From Streptomyces deccanensis (GTDB lineage Bacteria > Actinomycetota > Actinomycetes > Streptomycetales > Streptomycetaceae), in assembly GCF_022385335.1 (NCBI RefSeq), contig NZ_CP092431.1, positions 3,038,001-3,102,000 of the forward strand: DNA of 64,000 bases, read 5' to 3'. A model generated the notes under the pieces. The model made no database searches. It was not told the DNA's origin and saw nothing but the letters and a program-made list of their open reading frames with translations. The position numbers and the translations under genes are program-made. This document shows positions 8,583 through 17,126 of the stretch, piece by piece. Positions within the stretch are counted from its first letter, which is position 1. Every line of letters begins with the position of its first letter.

Positions 8583-9244
8583 GGATGATCGGGATCATCA
8601 GGAGGAACACCGGCTACAGAGTCGCCCGCTCCCTCGTACGTCATGAACTCCTGCTGCTGGCAAGCCTGTTGCGCTGGGTGGCGCGGCGGCCGCACGGGGT
8701 CGGGGAGGAGGGCGCGCGGGCGTACGGGTACGCGCGGGGGCAGGGCGCCATGATGTTCGGGTTCGGCTTCGTGTGCGTCGTCGAGACCGTGACCATGTCC
8801 GTCCTGCTGCGCGACTTTCCGCTCGTGCACTCGGCCTTCCTCGTCCTCGACCTCTATACGGTCCTCATCGTCGCCGGCCTCCACGCCGCCTCCGTGACCC
8901 GGCCCCACGTCCTCACCGGGACCACCCTGCGGCTGCGGCGCTTCGCGACCGTGGATCTGCGTGTCCCGCTGAGCGCCGTCGCCTCCGTCCGCCGTGAGCT
9001 GCGGACGACGCACGAGAAGCGGGACGGCGAGCTCGCCATGGAGGTCGGGTCGCAGACCACCGTCACCCTGGAACTGGCCGAGCCCGCCGCCTACTTGACC
9101 TTCTTCGGCCGCCGCAGGGAAGTGCGCCTGGTGCGTTTCCACGCCGACGAGGCGGATCAATTCGTCCGCACCATCAGGGAGCTCATGAGCGAGGGCACGC
9201 CGGCACGAAGCGCGCCTTCGCCATTCCCGGCTCGGCCTGCGTGA
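8579..9244 (+). CDS. hypothetical membrane protein, partner of the MerR gene
   Basis: 221 residues, starting at a GTG that overlaps the merR stop. Two hydrophobic segments lie at about residues 57-75 (MMFGFGFVCVVETVTMSVLL) and 85-105 (SAFLVLDLYTVLIVAGLHAA). After these comes a soluble domain (PHVLTGTTLRLRRFATVDLRV onward) that looks like a PH-like beta-rich domain of the kind attached to bacterial membrane proteins. I do not recognise a named family. The tight coupling suggests it is the regulator's target or helper. Confidence 0.75.
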   Translation: MRMIGIIRRNTGYRVARSLVRHELLLLASLLRWVARRPHGVGEEGARAYGYARGQGAMMFGFGFVCVVETVTMSVLLRDFPLVHSAFLVLDLYTVLIVAGLHAASVTRPHVLTGTTLRLRRFATVDLRVPLSAVASVRRELRTTHEKRDGELAMEVGSQTTVTLELAEPAAYLTFFGRRREVRLVRFHADEADQFVRTIRELMSEGTPARSAPSPFPARPA

Positions 9245-9387
9245 GCCGCACTCGCAGCCGCTCCCCCAGCGGCGGCGTCCCGGGAGCGGGTGGCCGGGAT
9301 GTCATCGGTCGGTCCTCCGCCCCGTACGCTGGCGCGGAGCCCCGATAAGCCCCAGAATCCCGAGAACCTCAAGAACAAGGAGCACCC

Positions 9388-10170
9388 GTGCTCGTCCTGC
9401 TGCCCCCGTCCGAAGGCAAGGCACCCTCCTCGGGTGGCGCTCCCCTGAAGCTGGAGGGGTTGTCGCTGCCGGCGCTCACCGAGGCGCGGGAGGCGGTCAT
9501 CGGTGAGCTGGTGGAGTTGTGCGCCGGCGACGAGGACAAGGCACGTGAGGTGCTCGGGCTGAGCGAGGGGCTGCGCGGGGAGATCGCCAAGAACGCGGAG
9601 CTGCTGACGGCGGGCACGCGGCCGGCCGGGCAGGTCTACACAGGTGTGCTGTACGACGCCCTCGACCTGGCCACCCTGGAGACCGCCGCGAAGCAGCGGG
9701 CGGCGCGTTCGCTGCTGGTCTTCTCGGGGCTGTGGGGCGCGGTCCGGGTGACGGACCGGATCCCCTCCTACCGTTGCTCGATGGGCGTGAAGCTGCCCGG
9801 CCTCGGCGCACTCGGCACGCACTGGCGTACGCCGATGGCGACGGCCCTGCCCGAGGCCGCCGGGGACGGGCTCGTCCTCGACCTGCGGTCCTCCGCGTAC
9901 ACGGCCGCCTGGAAGCCGAAGGGCGAGGTCGCCGGGCGGACCGCGACCGTACGGGTGCTGCACGCGCCCACGCGGAAGGTGGTCAGCCACTTCAACAAGG
10001 CCACCAAGGGCCGCATCGTGCGGAGCCTGCTGTCCGCCGGGATCGCCCCCAAGGGCCCGGCGGAGCTGGTGGAGGCGTTGCGGGACCTCGGGTACGTGGT
10101 GGAGGTGGAGCCTCCGGCGGGAGCCGGGCGGGCGTGGACTCTGGATGTGCTGGTGGACGAGGTCCACTGA
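9388..10170 (+). CDS. yaaA: YaaA family peroxide-stress protein
   Basis: 260 residues starting at GTG with AAGGAG at good spacing. The opening LVLLPPSEGKAPSSGGAP and the internal VYTGVLYDALDLATL, FSGLWGAVRVTDRIPSYR and RKVVSHFNKATKGRIVRSLL are the conserved blocks of the YaaA/UPF0246 (DUF328) family. The last block carries the helix-hairpin-helix-like basic region described for the E. coli protein. In E. coli YaaA lowers free iron and protects DNA under peroxide stress; the same role here is inferred. It appears monocistronic, with the aldolase gene following after 71 bp. Confidence 0.88.
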   Translation: MLVLLPPSEGKAPSSGGAPLKLEGLSLPALTEAREAVIGELVELCAGDEDKAREVLGLSEGLRGEIAKNAELLTAGTRPAGQVYTGVLYDALDLATLETAAKQRAARSLLVFSGLWGAVRVTDRIPSYRCSMGVKLPGLGALGTHWRTPMATALPEAAGDGLVLDLRSSAYTAAWKPKGEVAGRTATVRVLHAPTRKVVSHFNKATKGRIVRSLLSAGIAPKGPAELVEALRDLGYVVEVEPPAGAGRAWTLDVLVDEVH

Positions 10171-10241
10171 CACCTTCCGTCGCATTGCAGCATGTGCAAC
10201 ATTCGTTGTGCATGCTGTTACCCCCGGGGCAGGATGACGGC

Positions 10242-10910
10242 ATGTCGCCCTCGCCTCCTCCGCCCTGGTCCTCACACGTCTCCGTTCTCGACCTGGCGCC
10301 CGTCCTGCCCGTGGTCGTCGTCGACGACCCCGCCGACGCCGTGCCGCTCGCGCGGGCGCTCGTCGCTGGTGGGTTGCCCGCGATCGAGGTGACCCTGCGG
10401 ACGCCGGGCGCGCTGGACGCCGTACGGGCCATCTCGGCGGAGGTGCCGGGCGCGGTGGTCGGCGTGGGTACCGTCATCACGCCCACGCAGGTGACCGACT
10501 CCGTCGCGGCGGGCGGGCGCTTCCTGGTCAGCCCGGGGTGGACGGACCTGCTGCTGCGGGCGATGCGGGTGTCCGGGGTGCCGTTCCTGCCGGGGGTCTC
10601 GACCGCGTCGGAGGTCGTGGCGCTCCTGGAGCGCGGGGTGCGGGAGATGAAGTTCTTCCCGGCCGGCGCGGCGGGCGGTACGGCGTATTTGAAGTCGCTC
10701 GCCGGGCCGCTGCCGCAGGCGCGGTTCTGTCCGACCGGTGGGGTCGGGCCGCTCAACGCGCCGGAGTACCTCGCCCTCCCCAATGTCGGCTGCGTGGGCG
10801 GCACGTGGATGCTGCCGCCCGACGCCGTGGCCGCGCGGGACTGGGCGCGGATCGAGGGGCTGGCGCGGGAGGCGGCGGGGCTGCGTGACCGTGCTTCAGC
10901 GCAGGTGTGA
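10242..10910 (+). CDS. KDPG / 4-hydroxy-2-oxoglutarate-type aldolase
   Basis: 222 residues of the class I KDPG-aldolase TIM barrel. Conserved blocks: ALVAGGLPAIEVTLRTPGAL (Glu of the active site), GVGTVITPTQVTDSVAAGG, RFLVSPGWT, PFLPGVSTASEV, MKFFPAGAAGG (Schiff-base Lys in the KFFPA motif) and FCPTGGVGPLNAPEYL. This enzyme splits 2-keto-3-deoxy-6-phosphogluconate or 4-hydroxy-2-oxoglutarate to pyruvate plus an aldehyde. The start is ATG 10242. Its 3' end overlaps the converging RNase H/phosphatase gene by 15 bp. Confidence 0.9.
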   Translation: MSPSPPPPWSSHVSVLDLAPVLPVVVVDDPADAVPLARALVAGGLPAIEVTLRTPGALDAVRAISAEVPGAVVGVGTVITPTQVTDSVAAGGRFLVSPGWTDLLLRAMRVSGVPFLPGVSTASEVVALLERGVREMKFFPAGAAGGTAYLKSLAGPLPQARFCPTGGVGPLNAPEYLALPNVGCVGGTWMLPPDAVAARDWARIEGLAREAAGLRDRASAQV

Positions 10911-12305
10911 CGTGTCGTTGAGGAGGCGGAGGGTGGCGTTGCCGTCGGCGTAGTACGCGAGGGCGGACAGAGAGGCCGCCGAGAGTTCCATGCGGAACAG
11001 GGACTCCGGGGGCGCGCCGAGGGCCAGGCGTACGAGGGTCTTGATCGGGGTGACATGCGTGACGAGCAGGACCGTGCGGCCCCGGTGCGCCGCGACCAGG
11101 TCGTCCCTGGTGGCGGCGACGCGCTCAGCGACGGCCGCGAAGCTCTCGCCGCCGCCGGTGGGTTCGGCGTCCGGGGAGGCCAGCCAGGCGTTCATGTCGT
11201 CCGGATAGCGTTCCCGCACCTCGCCGAAGCTCAGGCCCTCCCACGCTCCGAAGTCCGTCTCCCGCAGCCCGTCCTCCACGGCCACCCTCAGGCCCAGTCG
11301 GGCCGCGACGATCCCGGCGGTCTCCCGGCAGCGGGCCAGGGGCGACGACACGACCTCCTGGATCGTCCCGCGAGCGGCGAGGGCCGCGGCGACCCGCTCC
11401 GCCTGATACCGGCCGACATCGGAGAGGGACGGGTCCGAGCCCCCGCTCCCCGAGAACCGCTTCTGGGGGGTGAGGGGCGTCTCCCCGTGCCGCAGCAGCA
11501 CGAAGGTGGCGGGTGTCCCGAGATCGGGGGCGACGGAGGCGACGTTCCTGGCGGCGCGGAGGTCGGCGGCGGTCTTGGATTGAGTGTCGGTGGCGGGCCC
11601 GGCAACGACAGCGGGTGCGGCCACGTCTTCGGCTTCGGGAGACCCACTGCCGCCGAGGGCCACGGGAGCGCCGGGAACGGATGAAGCCCCGCCGGCCGAG
11701 GGGGAAGCACCTGGCGAGGGGACGGTAGTCGAAGCGCTCCGCGCCCCCGCCAGCGCAGCCCTCGCCTTCGCCGCGCCCGCCGCCGCGTCCCCGGGTGGGC
11801 CCGACGGTTCAGGCTCGGCAGATGCGACCGGCGCGGCGGACCGGGTCGCGCGGGTGTCCAGGTCCGCCGTGGACGTGGTGGGCGACCACTGTGCGCCCCG
11901 CTTGCCCGCGTCCATCGCCTCGTTGGCGAGGCGGTCGGCGTGTTTGTTCTGGTCGCGGGGCATCCACTCGTACGTCACGCGACCGGGCGGGAGGACCCGC
12001 GCGGCCTCGGCGGCCAGGGGCTTCATGTCGGGGTGCTTGATCTTCCAGCGGCCCGACATCTGCTCGACGACGAGCTTGGAGTCCATCCGGACCCGGACGG
12101 AGGCCTCCGGGTCCAGCTCCCGCGCCGCCTTGAGGCCCGCGATGAGGCCCCGGTACTCGGCGACGTTGTTCGTGGCGACCCCGATGTACTCGGCGGCCTC
12201 CACCAACGTCTCACCCGTCACCGCGTCGAGGACGACGGAACCGTAGCCCGCGGGCCCCGGGTTCCCCCGGGAACCCCCGTCGGCCTCGACGATGAACTCC
12301 CGCAC
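10896..12305 (-). CDS. bifunctional RNase H / acid phosphatase (PGAM-type)
   Basis: 469 residues with two enzyme domains, as in mycobacterial Rv2228c. The RNase HI domain is residues 1-145: REFIVEADGGSRGNPGPAGYG holds the first Asp, NNVAEYRGLIAGL the Glu, RVRMDSKLVVEQM the second Asp, and NKHADRLANEAM the last Asp. A low-complexity Ala/Pro/Ser linker of about 110 residues follows. The phosphoglycerate-mutase-like phosphatase domain (from about 265) has FVLLRHGETPLTPQKRFSG (catalytic His in RHGE), ETDFGAWEGLSF and VLLVTHVTPIKTLV (second His). Related C-terminal domains act as alpha-ribazole phosphatases in B12 synthesis. It is third in an operon with Nif3 and the zinc-ribbon gene. Confidence 0.93.
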   Translation of the reverse strand: MREFIVEADGGSRGNPGPAGYGSVVLDAVTGETLVEAAEYIGVATNNVAEYRGLIAGLKAARELDPEASVRVRMDSKLVVEQMSGRWKIKHPDMKPLAAEAARVLPPGRVTYEWMPRDQNKHADRLANEAMDAGKRGAQWSPTTSTADLDTRATRSAAPVASAEPEPSGPPGDAAAGAAKARAALAGARSASTTVPSPGASPSAGGASSVPGAPVALGGSGSPEAEDVAAPAVVAGPATDTQSKTAADLRAARNVASVAPDLGTPATFVLLRHGETPLTPQKRFSGSGGSDPSLSDVGRYQAERVAAALAARGTIQEVVSSPLARCRETAGIVAARLGLRVAVEDGLRETDFGAWEGLSFGEVRERYPDDMNAWLASPDAEPTGGGESFAAVAERVAATRDDLVAAHRGRTVLLVTHVTPIKTLVRLALGAPPESLFRMELSAASLSALAYYADGNATLRLLNDTSHLR

Positions 12306-12326
12306 GCCGAAAGCCCCTTGCCGCCT

Positions 12327-13070
12327 CTAGAGGCCCGACTCGGATGTACGCACCAGGATGCGGCCACAGTTCTCGCAGCGGACGACCGTGTCGGCGGCGG
12401 CCTTGCGGACGTCGTTGAAGTCGGTGATCGACAGCTCCTGGCGGCAGCCCTGGCAGGTGCGCTGGTACAGCTTGGCCGCGCCGATGCCGCCCTGCTGGTC
12501 GCGCAGCTTGTCGTAGAGCTTGAGGAGGTCCGCGGGGACCGACGCCGCGATGACCTCGCGCTCCTTCGTCACCGTCGCCACCTCGCCGTCGATCTCCTCG
12601 AACGCGGCGTCCCGGCGGGCGGTCGCGTCGTCGACCTTCCCCTGGACGGCCCCGACCCGCTCGGTCAGCTCGGCGACCCGCTCCTGCACGGACTCCCGGC
12701 GCTCCATGACCTCCAGGACGATGTCCTCCAGGTCGCCCTGCCGCTTGGCGAGCGAGGCGATCTCGCGCTGGAGGTTCTCCAGGTCCTTCGGGGACGTGAT
12801 CGCACCCGAGTCCAGGCGCTGCTGGTCGCGGACGGCGCGCTGGCGCACCTGGTCCACGTCCTGCTCGGCCTTGGTCTGCTCGCGGGCGGTGTCGCTCTCC
12901 TCGGTCTGCGCGGCGACGAGCAGGTCGCGCAGCTGGGTGTGGTCCTTCGTCAGCGACTCGATCTCGGCGTGCTCGGGCAGCGACCTGCGCTTGTGCGCGA
13001 GCTGCTGGAGACGTACGTCCAGGGCCTGGACGTCGAGGAGTCGGATCTGGTCGGCGGGCGCGGCGTTCAG
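12327..13070 (-). CDS. coiled-coil protein with C4-type zinc ribbon
   Basis: About 247 residues. The N-terminal two thirds are a long coiled coil rich in E, Q and R (IRLLDVQALDVRLQQLAHKR through EEIDGEVATVTKEREVI). The C-terminus is a zinc ribbon with four cysteines: CQGCRQELS and CENCGRILV. The family is found next to Nif3 in many actinobacteria and is thought to bind nucleic acid, but its role is not settled. No ATG, GTG or TTG fits the expected N-terminus: the frame reads LNAAPADQIRLLDV, and CTG at 13070-13068 overlaps the Nif3 stop as CTGA. This coupling makes CTG the likely start codon. Confidence 0.88.
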   Translation of the reverse strand: MNAAPADQIRLLDVQALDVRLQQLAHKRRSLPEHAEIESLTKDHTQLRDLLVAAQTEESDTAREQTKAEQDVDQVRQRAVRDQQRLDSGAITSPKDLENLQREIASLAKRQGDLEDIVLEVMERRESVQERVAELTERVGAVQGKVDDATARRDAAFEEIDGEVATVTKEREVIAASVPADLLKLYDKLRDQQGGIGAAKLYQRTCQGCRQELSITDFNDVRKAAADTVVRCENCGRILVRTSESGL

Positions 13071-13948
13071 TTGGGGGCTCCCAGTGATTCGGTGGCGGTG
13101 GTGGACGCCGCGTGGGCGGTCCAGGGGTCGGTGACCGTCTTGGAGACGTGGACGCGCAGGTCCCATCGCTCCCGGTCGGAGATCTCGTCGAGCTGGGCGG
13201 CCGCCAGCTCGCACCAGGGCCACTCGGTGGCCCAGTGCGCCGCGTCGAGCAGCGCGAGAGGTGTGTGGGTGCCTTCCGTGGTCCGGGCCACGGCCTCGGA
13301 CGCCGGGTGGTGGCGCAGGTCCGCGGTGAGGAAGGCGTCGACACCGGCCGCGCGTACGTCGTCGAAGAGGCTGTCGCCGGAGCCGCCGCTGACGGCGACC
13401 GTGCGGACGAGCGCCTCGGGGTCGCCGGCGACCCGGATGCCCTGCGCGGTGGCGGGCAGCCGCTCGGCCGCCCGCGCGGCCAGCTCCCGCACGGTCAGGG
13501 GGTGGTCCAGCTCGCAGACGCGGCCGAGACCGCGCCGCCCGGCGGGGTCGGCGGGGTCCGGTACGAGGGGGCGTACGACCCTGAGGTCCAGCGCGCCGGC
13601 GAGGGCGTCGCTGACACCCGGATCGGCGGTGTCGGCGTTGGTGTGGGCGACGTGGAGCGCGATGTCGTGCTTGATGAGGGTGTGCACGACACGGCCCTTG
13701 AAGGTGGAGGCCGCGACCGTCGTCGTGCCGCGCAGATAGAGGGGGTGGTGGGTCACCAGCAGGTCGGCGCCCAGCTTCACCGCTTCCTCGACGATCTCCT
13801 GGACCGGGTCGACGGCGAACAGGACGCGGCCGACCTCCTGGTCGGGATCGCCGCAGACCGTGCCGACCGCGTCCCACCCCTCGGCCCTCTCGGGCGGCCA
13901 GAGGGCGTCGAGCGCGGCGATGACTTCAGACAGACGGGGCACGCACAA
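13067..13948 (-). CDS. Nif3-like dinuclear metal centre protein (YbgI/YqfO family)
   Basis: 293 residues. Metal-binding motifs are clear: LLVTHHPLYLRGTT (two His), HVAHTNADTADPG (His and Asp) and, near the C-terminus, LALLDAAHWATEWP (His and Glu). The protein probably forms a toroidal hexamer with two metal ions per subunit. Relatives have been proposed as GTP cyclohydrolase I type 2 enzymes, but this is weakly supported. It is the first gene of a three-gene operon and overlaps the zinc-ribbon gene by 4 bp. Confidence 0.92.
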   Translation of the reverse strand: MCVPRLSEVIAALDALWPPERAEGWDAVGTVCGDPDQEVGRVLFAVDPVQEIVEEAVKLGADLLVTHHPLYLRGTTTVAASTFKGRVVHTLIKHDIALHVAHTNADTADPGVSDALAGALDLRVVRPLVPDPADPAGRRGLGRVCELDHPLTVRELAARAAERLPATAQGIRVAGDPEALVRTVAVSGGSGDSLFDDVRAAGVDAFLTADLRHHPASEAVARTTEGTHTPLALLDAAHWATEWPWCELAAAQLDEISDRERWDLRVHVSKTVTDPWTAHAASTTATESLGAPN

Positions 13949-14136
13949 AGGCTACCTGCACTCCTCCCGTCCCCGACCGGCCACGGGTCACTTGACCGGA
14001 CACCCCCCGACCAGCACATCCGTCGCCGTTCCCTCAGGCGAATCGCCGGACGAACACCCTTATGTGTGAAGGGGGTGCGGGTTGTCCCACGTCTGTGCGT
14101 ACGAAAACTAGCTTCGTCGCCGGAGGTGATCGAACG

Positions 14137-15618
14137 ATGACGGCCTGTACACCCCCCTCCCCCACCACGGGCCACGGGAACGACGCGGGACGGGAGAAGG
14201 ACGGAACGAACGCCGACCCGCCGAGCGGAGATCGCTGTGAGAGCGGTGCCAGTGGTGCGCGTGGTGCGAGTGGTGAGTACGACGGGTACGACAGCAGAGG
14301 CGGCGGGCCGGGCGGAAGCGCCGGAGGCGACGAGCCCCCCGCGCCCGGCTGTGTGATCACCGCCGACGGGGCGTACGCGGCGCGGCTCGCGCTCGACGGC
14401 GAGTCCTGGTTCCCCGAGCGCTGGACCCTCGACGGTCACGAGCCGTACGCCGTTCCCCTGCCCGGCAACCAGCCGGAGGAGCCCGGCACCGAAGTGCTCC
14501 CCATGACCGACGGCCGGGTCCTCATCCACCGGGTGGCCGGCGACCTACACCTGTTCTCGCTCCTCTATCCCACCGGACCCGGCACCGGCGAACTCCCGCT
14601 CGGCGCGGTCGAATGCGCCGACCCGACGACCCGGATGCGGCTGCTGCCGCCCTCGCCGTGCGGGGAGCGGGCGTACGCCCTCGCCCTGAGCCGGACGGCC
14701 ACGGCGGTGTGGCTGGTGGTAGGCGGAACGTTCGGGCCGGAGCTGGTGGCACAGCTGCCGGGCCGGTGCTCGGGCGGCGTCTGGCTGGACGCGACGGGCC
14801 GGCTGCTCGCTCTGGACCAGGAGTCGGGCGGCCGGACGAAGTCGGTGGCCGTCGATCTGGAGCAGGGCGGCGCGGTCTCGCCGCTGTTGCAGATCGCGGA
14901 CGACAGCAACGACCGGGTGCTGCTCGCCGACCCCGACAGCGGACTGCTCCTGATCCGCTCGGACGCCCCCTCCCCCGGCCACGACCGGCTCGGCTGGGGC
15001 GTGTTGGGCAGTACGCTCCCGGTCCGTTTCCCGGAGTGTCTGCGGGTGCCCGAGGGGCATCGCGTCACCCCCTTCGCCATCCAGCCGGGACAGATCCTCA
15101 CTCCCGAGAGCTGTGCGGTCGCGTTGCGCGTCGACGGACCGCGCGGCAGCTGGGTCGGCGTCTGGCGCCCGGCCGCCCGCCGCGTCCTCCATCTGCCCGC
15201 GCCCGACGGCTGGTTGACGGGTGCCGGGCTGTGGAGCCGAGAAGGCGTGCTGCAACTGCCCTACGCCACAGGGGTGGTGCGGTGCGGGGTGGCTCGGGTG
15301 GGGGTGCCTTGGGTGGAGGAGCCGGAGGAGGGTCCGGAGGAGTCCCCGTCCCGGGAGGGGGCGGGACCGTCGGGCACCGGGACCTCGGGCGCAGCCCCGT
15401 CGGCAGCCGTGCCCGCCGACGCACCTCCGGTCGACACACCACCGGTCGACACACCATCAGTCGATACGCAGTCGGTCAGCGCGCCCCCGGTCGGTGCGGA
15501 GCCGATCGGCGCGCCCTCGGTCGGTGCGGAGCCGTCCGTGCCCGTCGTCGCCCGGCCCGTGCCGTTGCAGCAGGCGCCGTTGGAGGGGCGAGTGCCCGAG
15601 GAGGTGGCCGTCGGGTGA
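14137..15618 (+). CDS. hypothetical protein, Streptomyces type, with low-complexity ends
   Basis: 493 residues from ATG 14137, chosen because GGAGG lies at 14122-14126; an in-frame ATG at 14062 lacks one. The first 75 residues and last 85 residues are disordered, and the C-terminal tail has Thr/Pro/Val tandem units (PPVDTPPVDTPSVDTQSV then SAPPVGAEPIGAPSVGAEP). The middle (about residues 75-400) is a beta-rich domain with repeated patterns such as GVWLDATGRLLALDQESGG and RVLLADPDSGLLLIRSDAP, suggestive of a propeller. No signal peptide is visible, so a cytoplasmic role is expected. I do not recognise a function. Confidence 0.75.
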   Translation: MTACTPPSPTTGHGNDAGREKDGTNADPPSGDRCESGASGARGASGEYDGYDSRGGGPGGSAGGDEPPAPGCVITADGAYAARLALDGESWFPERWTLDGHEPYAVPLPGNQPEEPGTEVLPMTDGRVLIHRVAGDLHLFSLLYPTGPGTGELPLGAVECADPTTRMRLLPPSPCGERAYALALSRTATAVWLVVGGTFGPELVAQLPGRCSGGVWLDATGRLLALDQESGGRTKSVAVDLEQGGAVSPLLQIADDSNDRVLLADPDSGLLLIRSDAPSPGHDRLGWGVLGSTLPVRFPECLRVPEGHRVTPFAIQPGQILTPESCAVALRVDGPRGSWVGVWRPAARRVLHLPAPDGWLTGAGLWSREGVLQLPYATGVVRCGVARVGVPWVEEPEEGPEESPSREGAGPSGTGTSGAAPSAAVPADAPPVDTPPVDTPSVDTQSVSAPPVGAEPIGAPSVGAEPSVPVVARPVPLQQAPLEGRVPEEVAVG

Positions 15619-15749
15619 AGGTGATGTGGGGGGCACGGGCCAGGTGGACGCGGTGTGGGCGACACGCGCTCGGGCGGCTTCGGGGCGAGCGGGGCGGCCC
15701 GTTAAAATCACCCGCCGGTAAGAAGATCATTCGACGGGGAACACTTCCA

Positions 15750-15914
15750 ATGAGCGACGTGCACACAATCCAGCCGCCCACTGCCGACCCCCACGAGGCG
15801 GAAGGCCACGGCCGGCACCGGGGCCAGATCTCGGCCCACGAAGCCGAGAAGACGAGCCCTCGCGGACGCCACCGCAAGCCGGCCGAACACACGGAGACGA
15901 CGACGTCCGCCTGA
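15750..15914 (+). CDS. small hydrophilic protein (54 aa)
   Basis: A 54-residue very polar protein (SDVHTIQPPTADPHEAEGHG to the end), rich in His, Glu and Lys/Arg, and probably disordered. A TAAAAT -10-like hexamer (15703-15708) lies about 40 bp upstream and a GGGGAA ribosome-site-like stretch just before the ATG. Codon usage is normal for the genome. I think it is a real small gene, but no function can be assigned. A converging terminator follows. Confidence 0.6.
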   Translation: MSDVHTIQPPTADPHEAEGHGRHRGQISAHEAEKTSPRGRHRKPAEHTETTTSA

Positions 15915-15988
15915 ACGGCGACGGACGTCCTCCTGGTCACCTCTGGAGAAACGTCAATTCGACACCGGAACCGACCAGCACCATGGCA

Positions 15989-16022
15989 CCGGCCCCGCCC
16001 GTCACGAACGGGCGGGGTCGGC
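15989..16022. terminator. bidirectional hairpin between small protein and SDR genes
   Basis: GGCCCCGCCCGT (15991-16002) pairs with ACGGGCGGGGTC (16008-16019) around a five-base loop. It lies between converging genes and contains the SDR stop codon. Confidence 0.7.
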
Positions 16023-16994
16023 CCCGTTCCCCGGCTCATGTCGCAGCCCCAGTACCTCCGCCGCCGCGAACGTCTCGCCCTCCGGCCGGTCCATGTAGTA
16101 CGGCGTCAACAGGCCGTCCAGTTCGTCGTACGTGAACGCGTCCTGCTTGGTGTCGAACTTGGCCTGGACGCGCGGGCGTTCGACGATCGCCACCATGCCG
16201 CCGTGGACGACGAGGAGTTGGCCGTTGACCTGGGCGGCGGCGGGTGAGGCGAGGTAGCCCACGAGGGGGGCGACGTGCTCGGGGGCGAGAGGGTCGAGGC
16301 CGGTGTCGGCGCCGTCGGGCGCGCCCGGAAGACCCGCGAAGACGTCCTCGGTCATCCGGGTGCGGGCGCGCGGGCAGATGACGTTGGCGGTGACGCCGTA
16401 CTTGGCGAGCGCGAGGGCCGTGGAGGTGGTCAGCCCGACGATCCCGCCCTTCGCGGCGGCGTAGTTGGGCTGGCCCGCCGATCCGGCGAGGAAGGCCTCG
16501 GAGGAGGTGTTCACCACCCGCCCGTAGACCCGTCCCCCGCCCTCGCCCGCCTTGGCCCGTGCCCGCCAGTGGGCGGAGGCGAAGCGAGTCGTGTTGAAGT
16601 GCCCCTTGAGGTGCACCCGGACGACCGAGTCCCACTCGTCCTCGGACATGGAGAAGACCATCCTGTCGCGCAGGATGCCCGCGTTGTTGACGAGGATGTC
16701 GAGCTTGCCGAACCGTTCGACCGCCAACCCGACCAGTTCCCGGGCCTGTTCGTGGTCGGCGACGTCCCCGATGTGCGCCACCGCCTCACCGCCGGCCGCG
16801 CGGATCGACTCCGCGACCTCCTCGGCGGGCCCGGTGGACACCTCACCGGAACCGTCCCGCCCCGGTCGGCCGTAGTCGTTGACGACGACGGCCGCGCCCA
16901 GGCGGGCCAGTTCCAGCGCCTCGGCCCGGCCGAGGCCACGCCCCGCGCCGGTGACGATCGCGGACAGTCCTTCAAGAGGCAGTGCCAGTGCCAC
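16002..16994 (-). CDS. short-chain dehydrogenase, MFE-2 / 17beta-HSD4-like
   Basis: 330 residues. The Rossmann NAD site is SAIVTGAGRGLGRAEAL (residues about 10-26), NNAGILRD follows at about 105, and the catalytic Ser and YxxxK appear as VVNTSSEAFLAGS then NYAAAKGG. The opening VVVNDYGRPGRDGSG and the AEEVAESIRAAGGEAVAH block are typical of the peroxisomal multifunctional-enzyme-2 type, which oxidises 3-hydroxyacyl-CoA, including steroid side-chain intermediates. GTG 16994 has GGAAGGGA upstream; the longer reading from 17042 lacks a good site. It lies in one direction with the zinc alcohol dehydrogenase (132 bp gap) and MaoC hydratase, together forming a beta-oxidation-like set. The exact substrate is an inference. 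Confidence 0.85.
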   Translation of the reverse strand: MALALPLEGLSAIVTGAGRGLGRAEALELARLGAAVVVNDYGRPGRDGSGEVSTGPAEEVAESIRAAGGEAVAHIGDVADHEQARELVGLAVERFGKLDILVNNAGILRDRMVFSMSEDEWDSVVRVHLKGHFNTTRFASAHWRARAKAGEGGGRVYGRVVNTSSEAFLAGSAGQPNYAAAKGGIVGLTTSTALALAKYGVTANVICPRARTRMTEDVFAGLPGAPDGADTGLDPLAPEHVAPLVGYLASPAAAQVNGQLLVVHGGMVAIVERPRVQAKFDTKQDAFTYDELDGLLTPYYMDRPEGETFAAAEVLGLRHEPGNGADPARS

Positions 16995-17126
16995 AGCCGG
17001 GTCCCTTCCGCCGATGCCGATCCACTCGCGAGCCGGAGTCATGGGTACGGGTCACGGGTCACGCGTCACGTGCCGGACGGCCGACGTGGTCCGCCCGGCT
17101 CCGTGACCGTCGCGCTCCGGGAGCCG

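Noticed and set aside
16982..17106. Triple TCACG motifs upstream of the SDR gene as an operator
   Set aside because: Short, imperfect and not palindromic; frequent by chance in this base composition.
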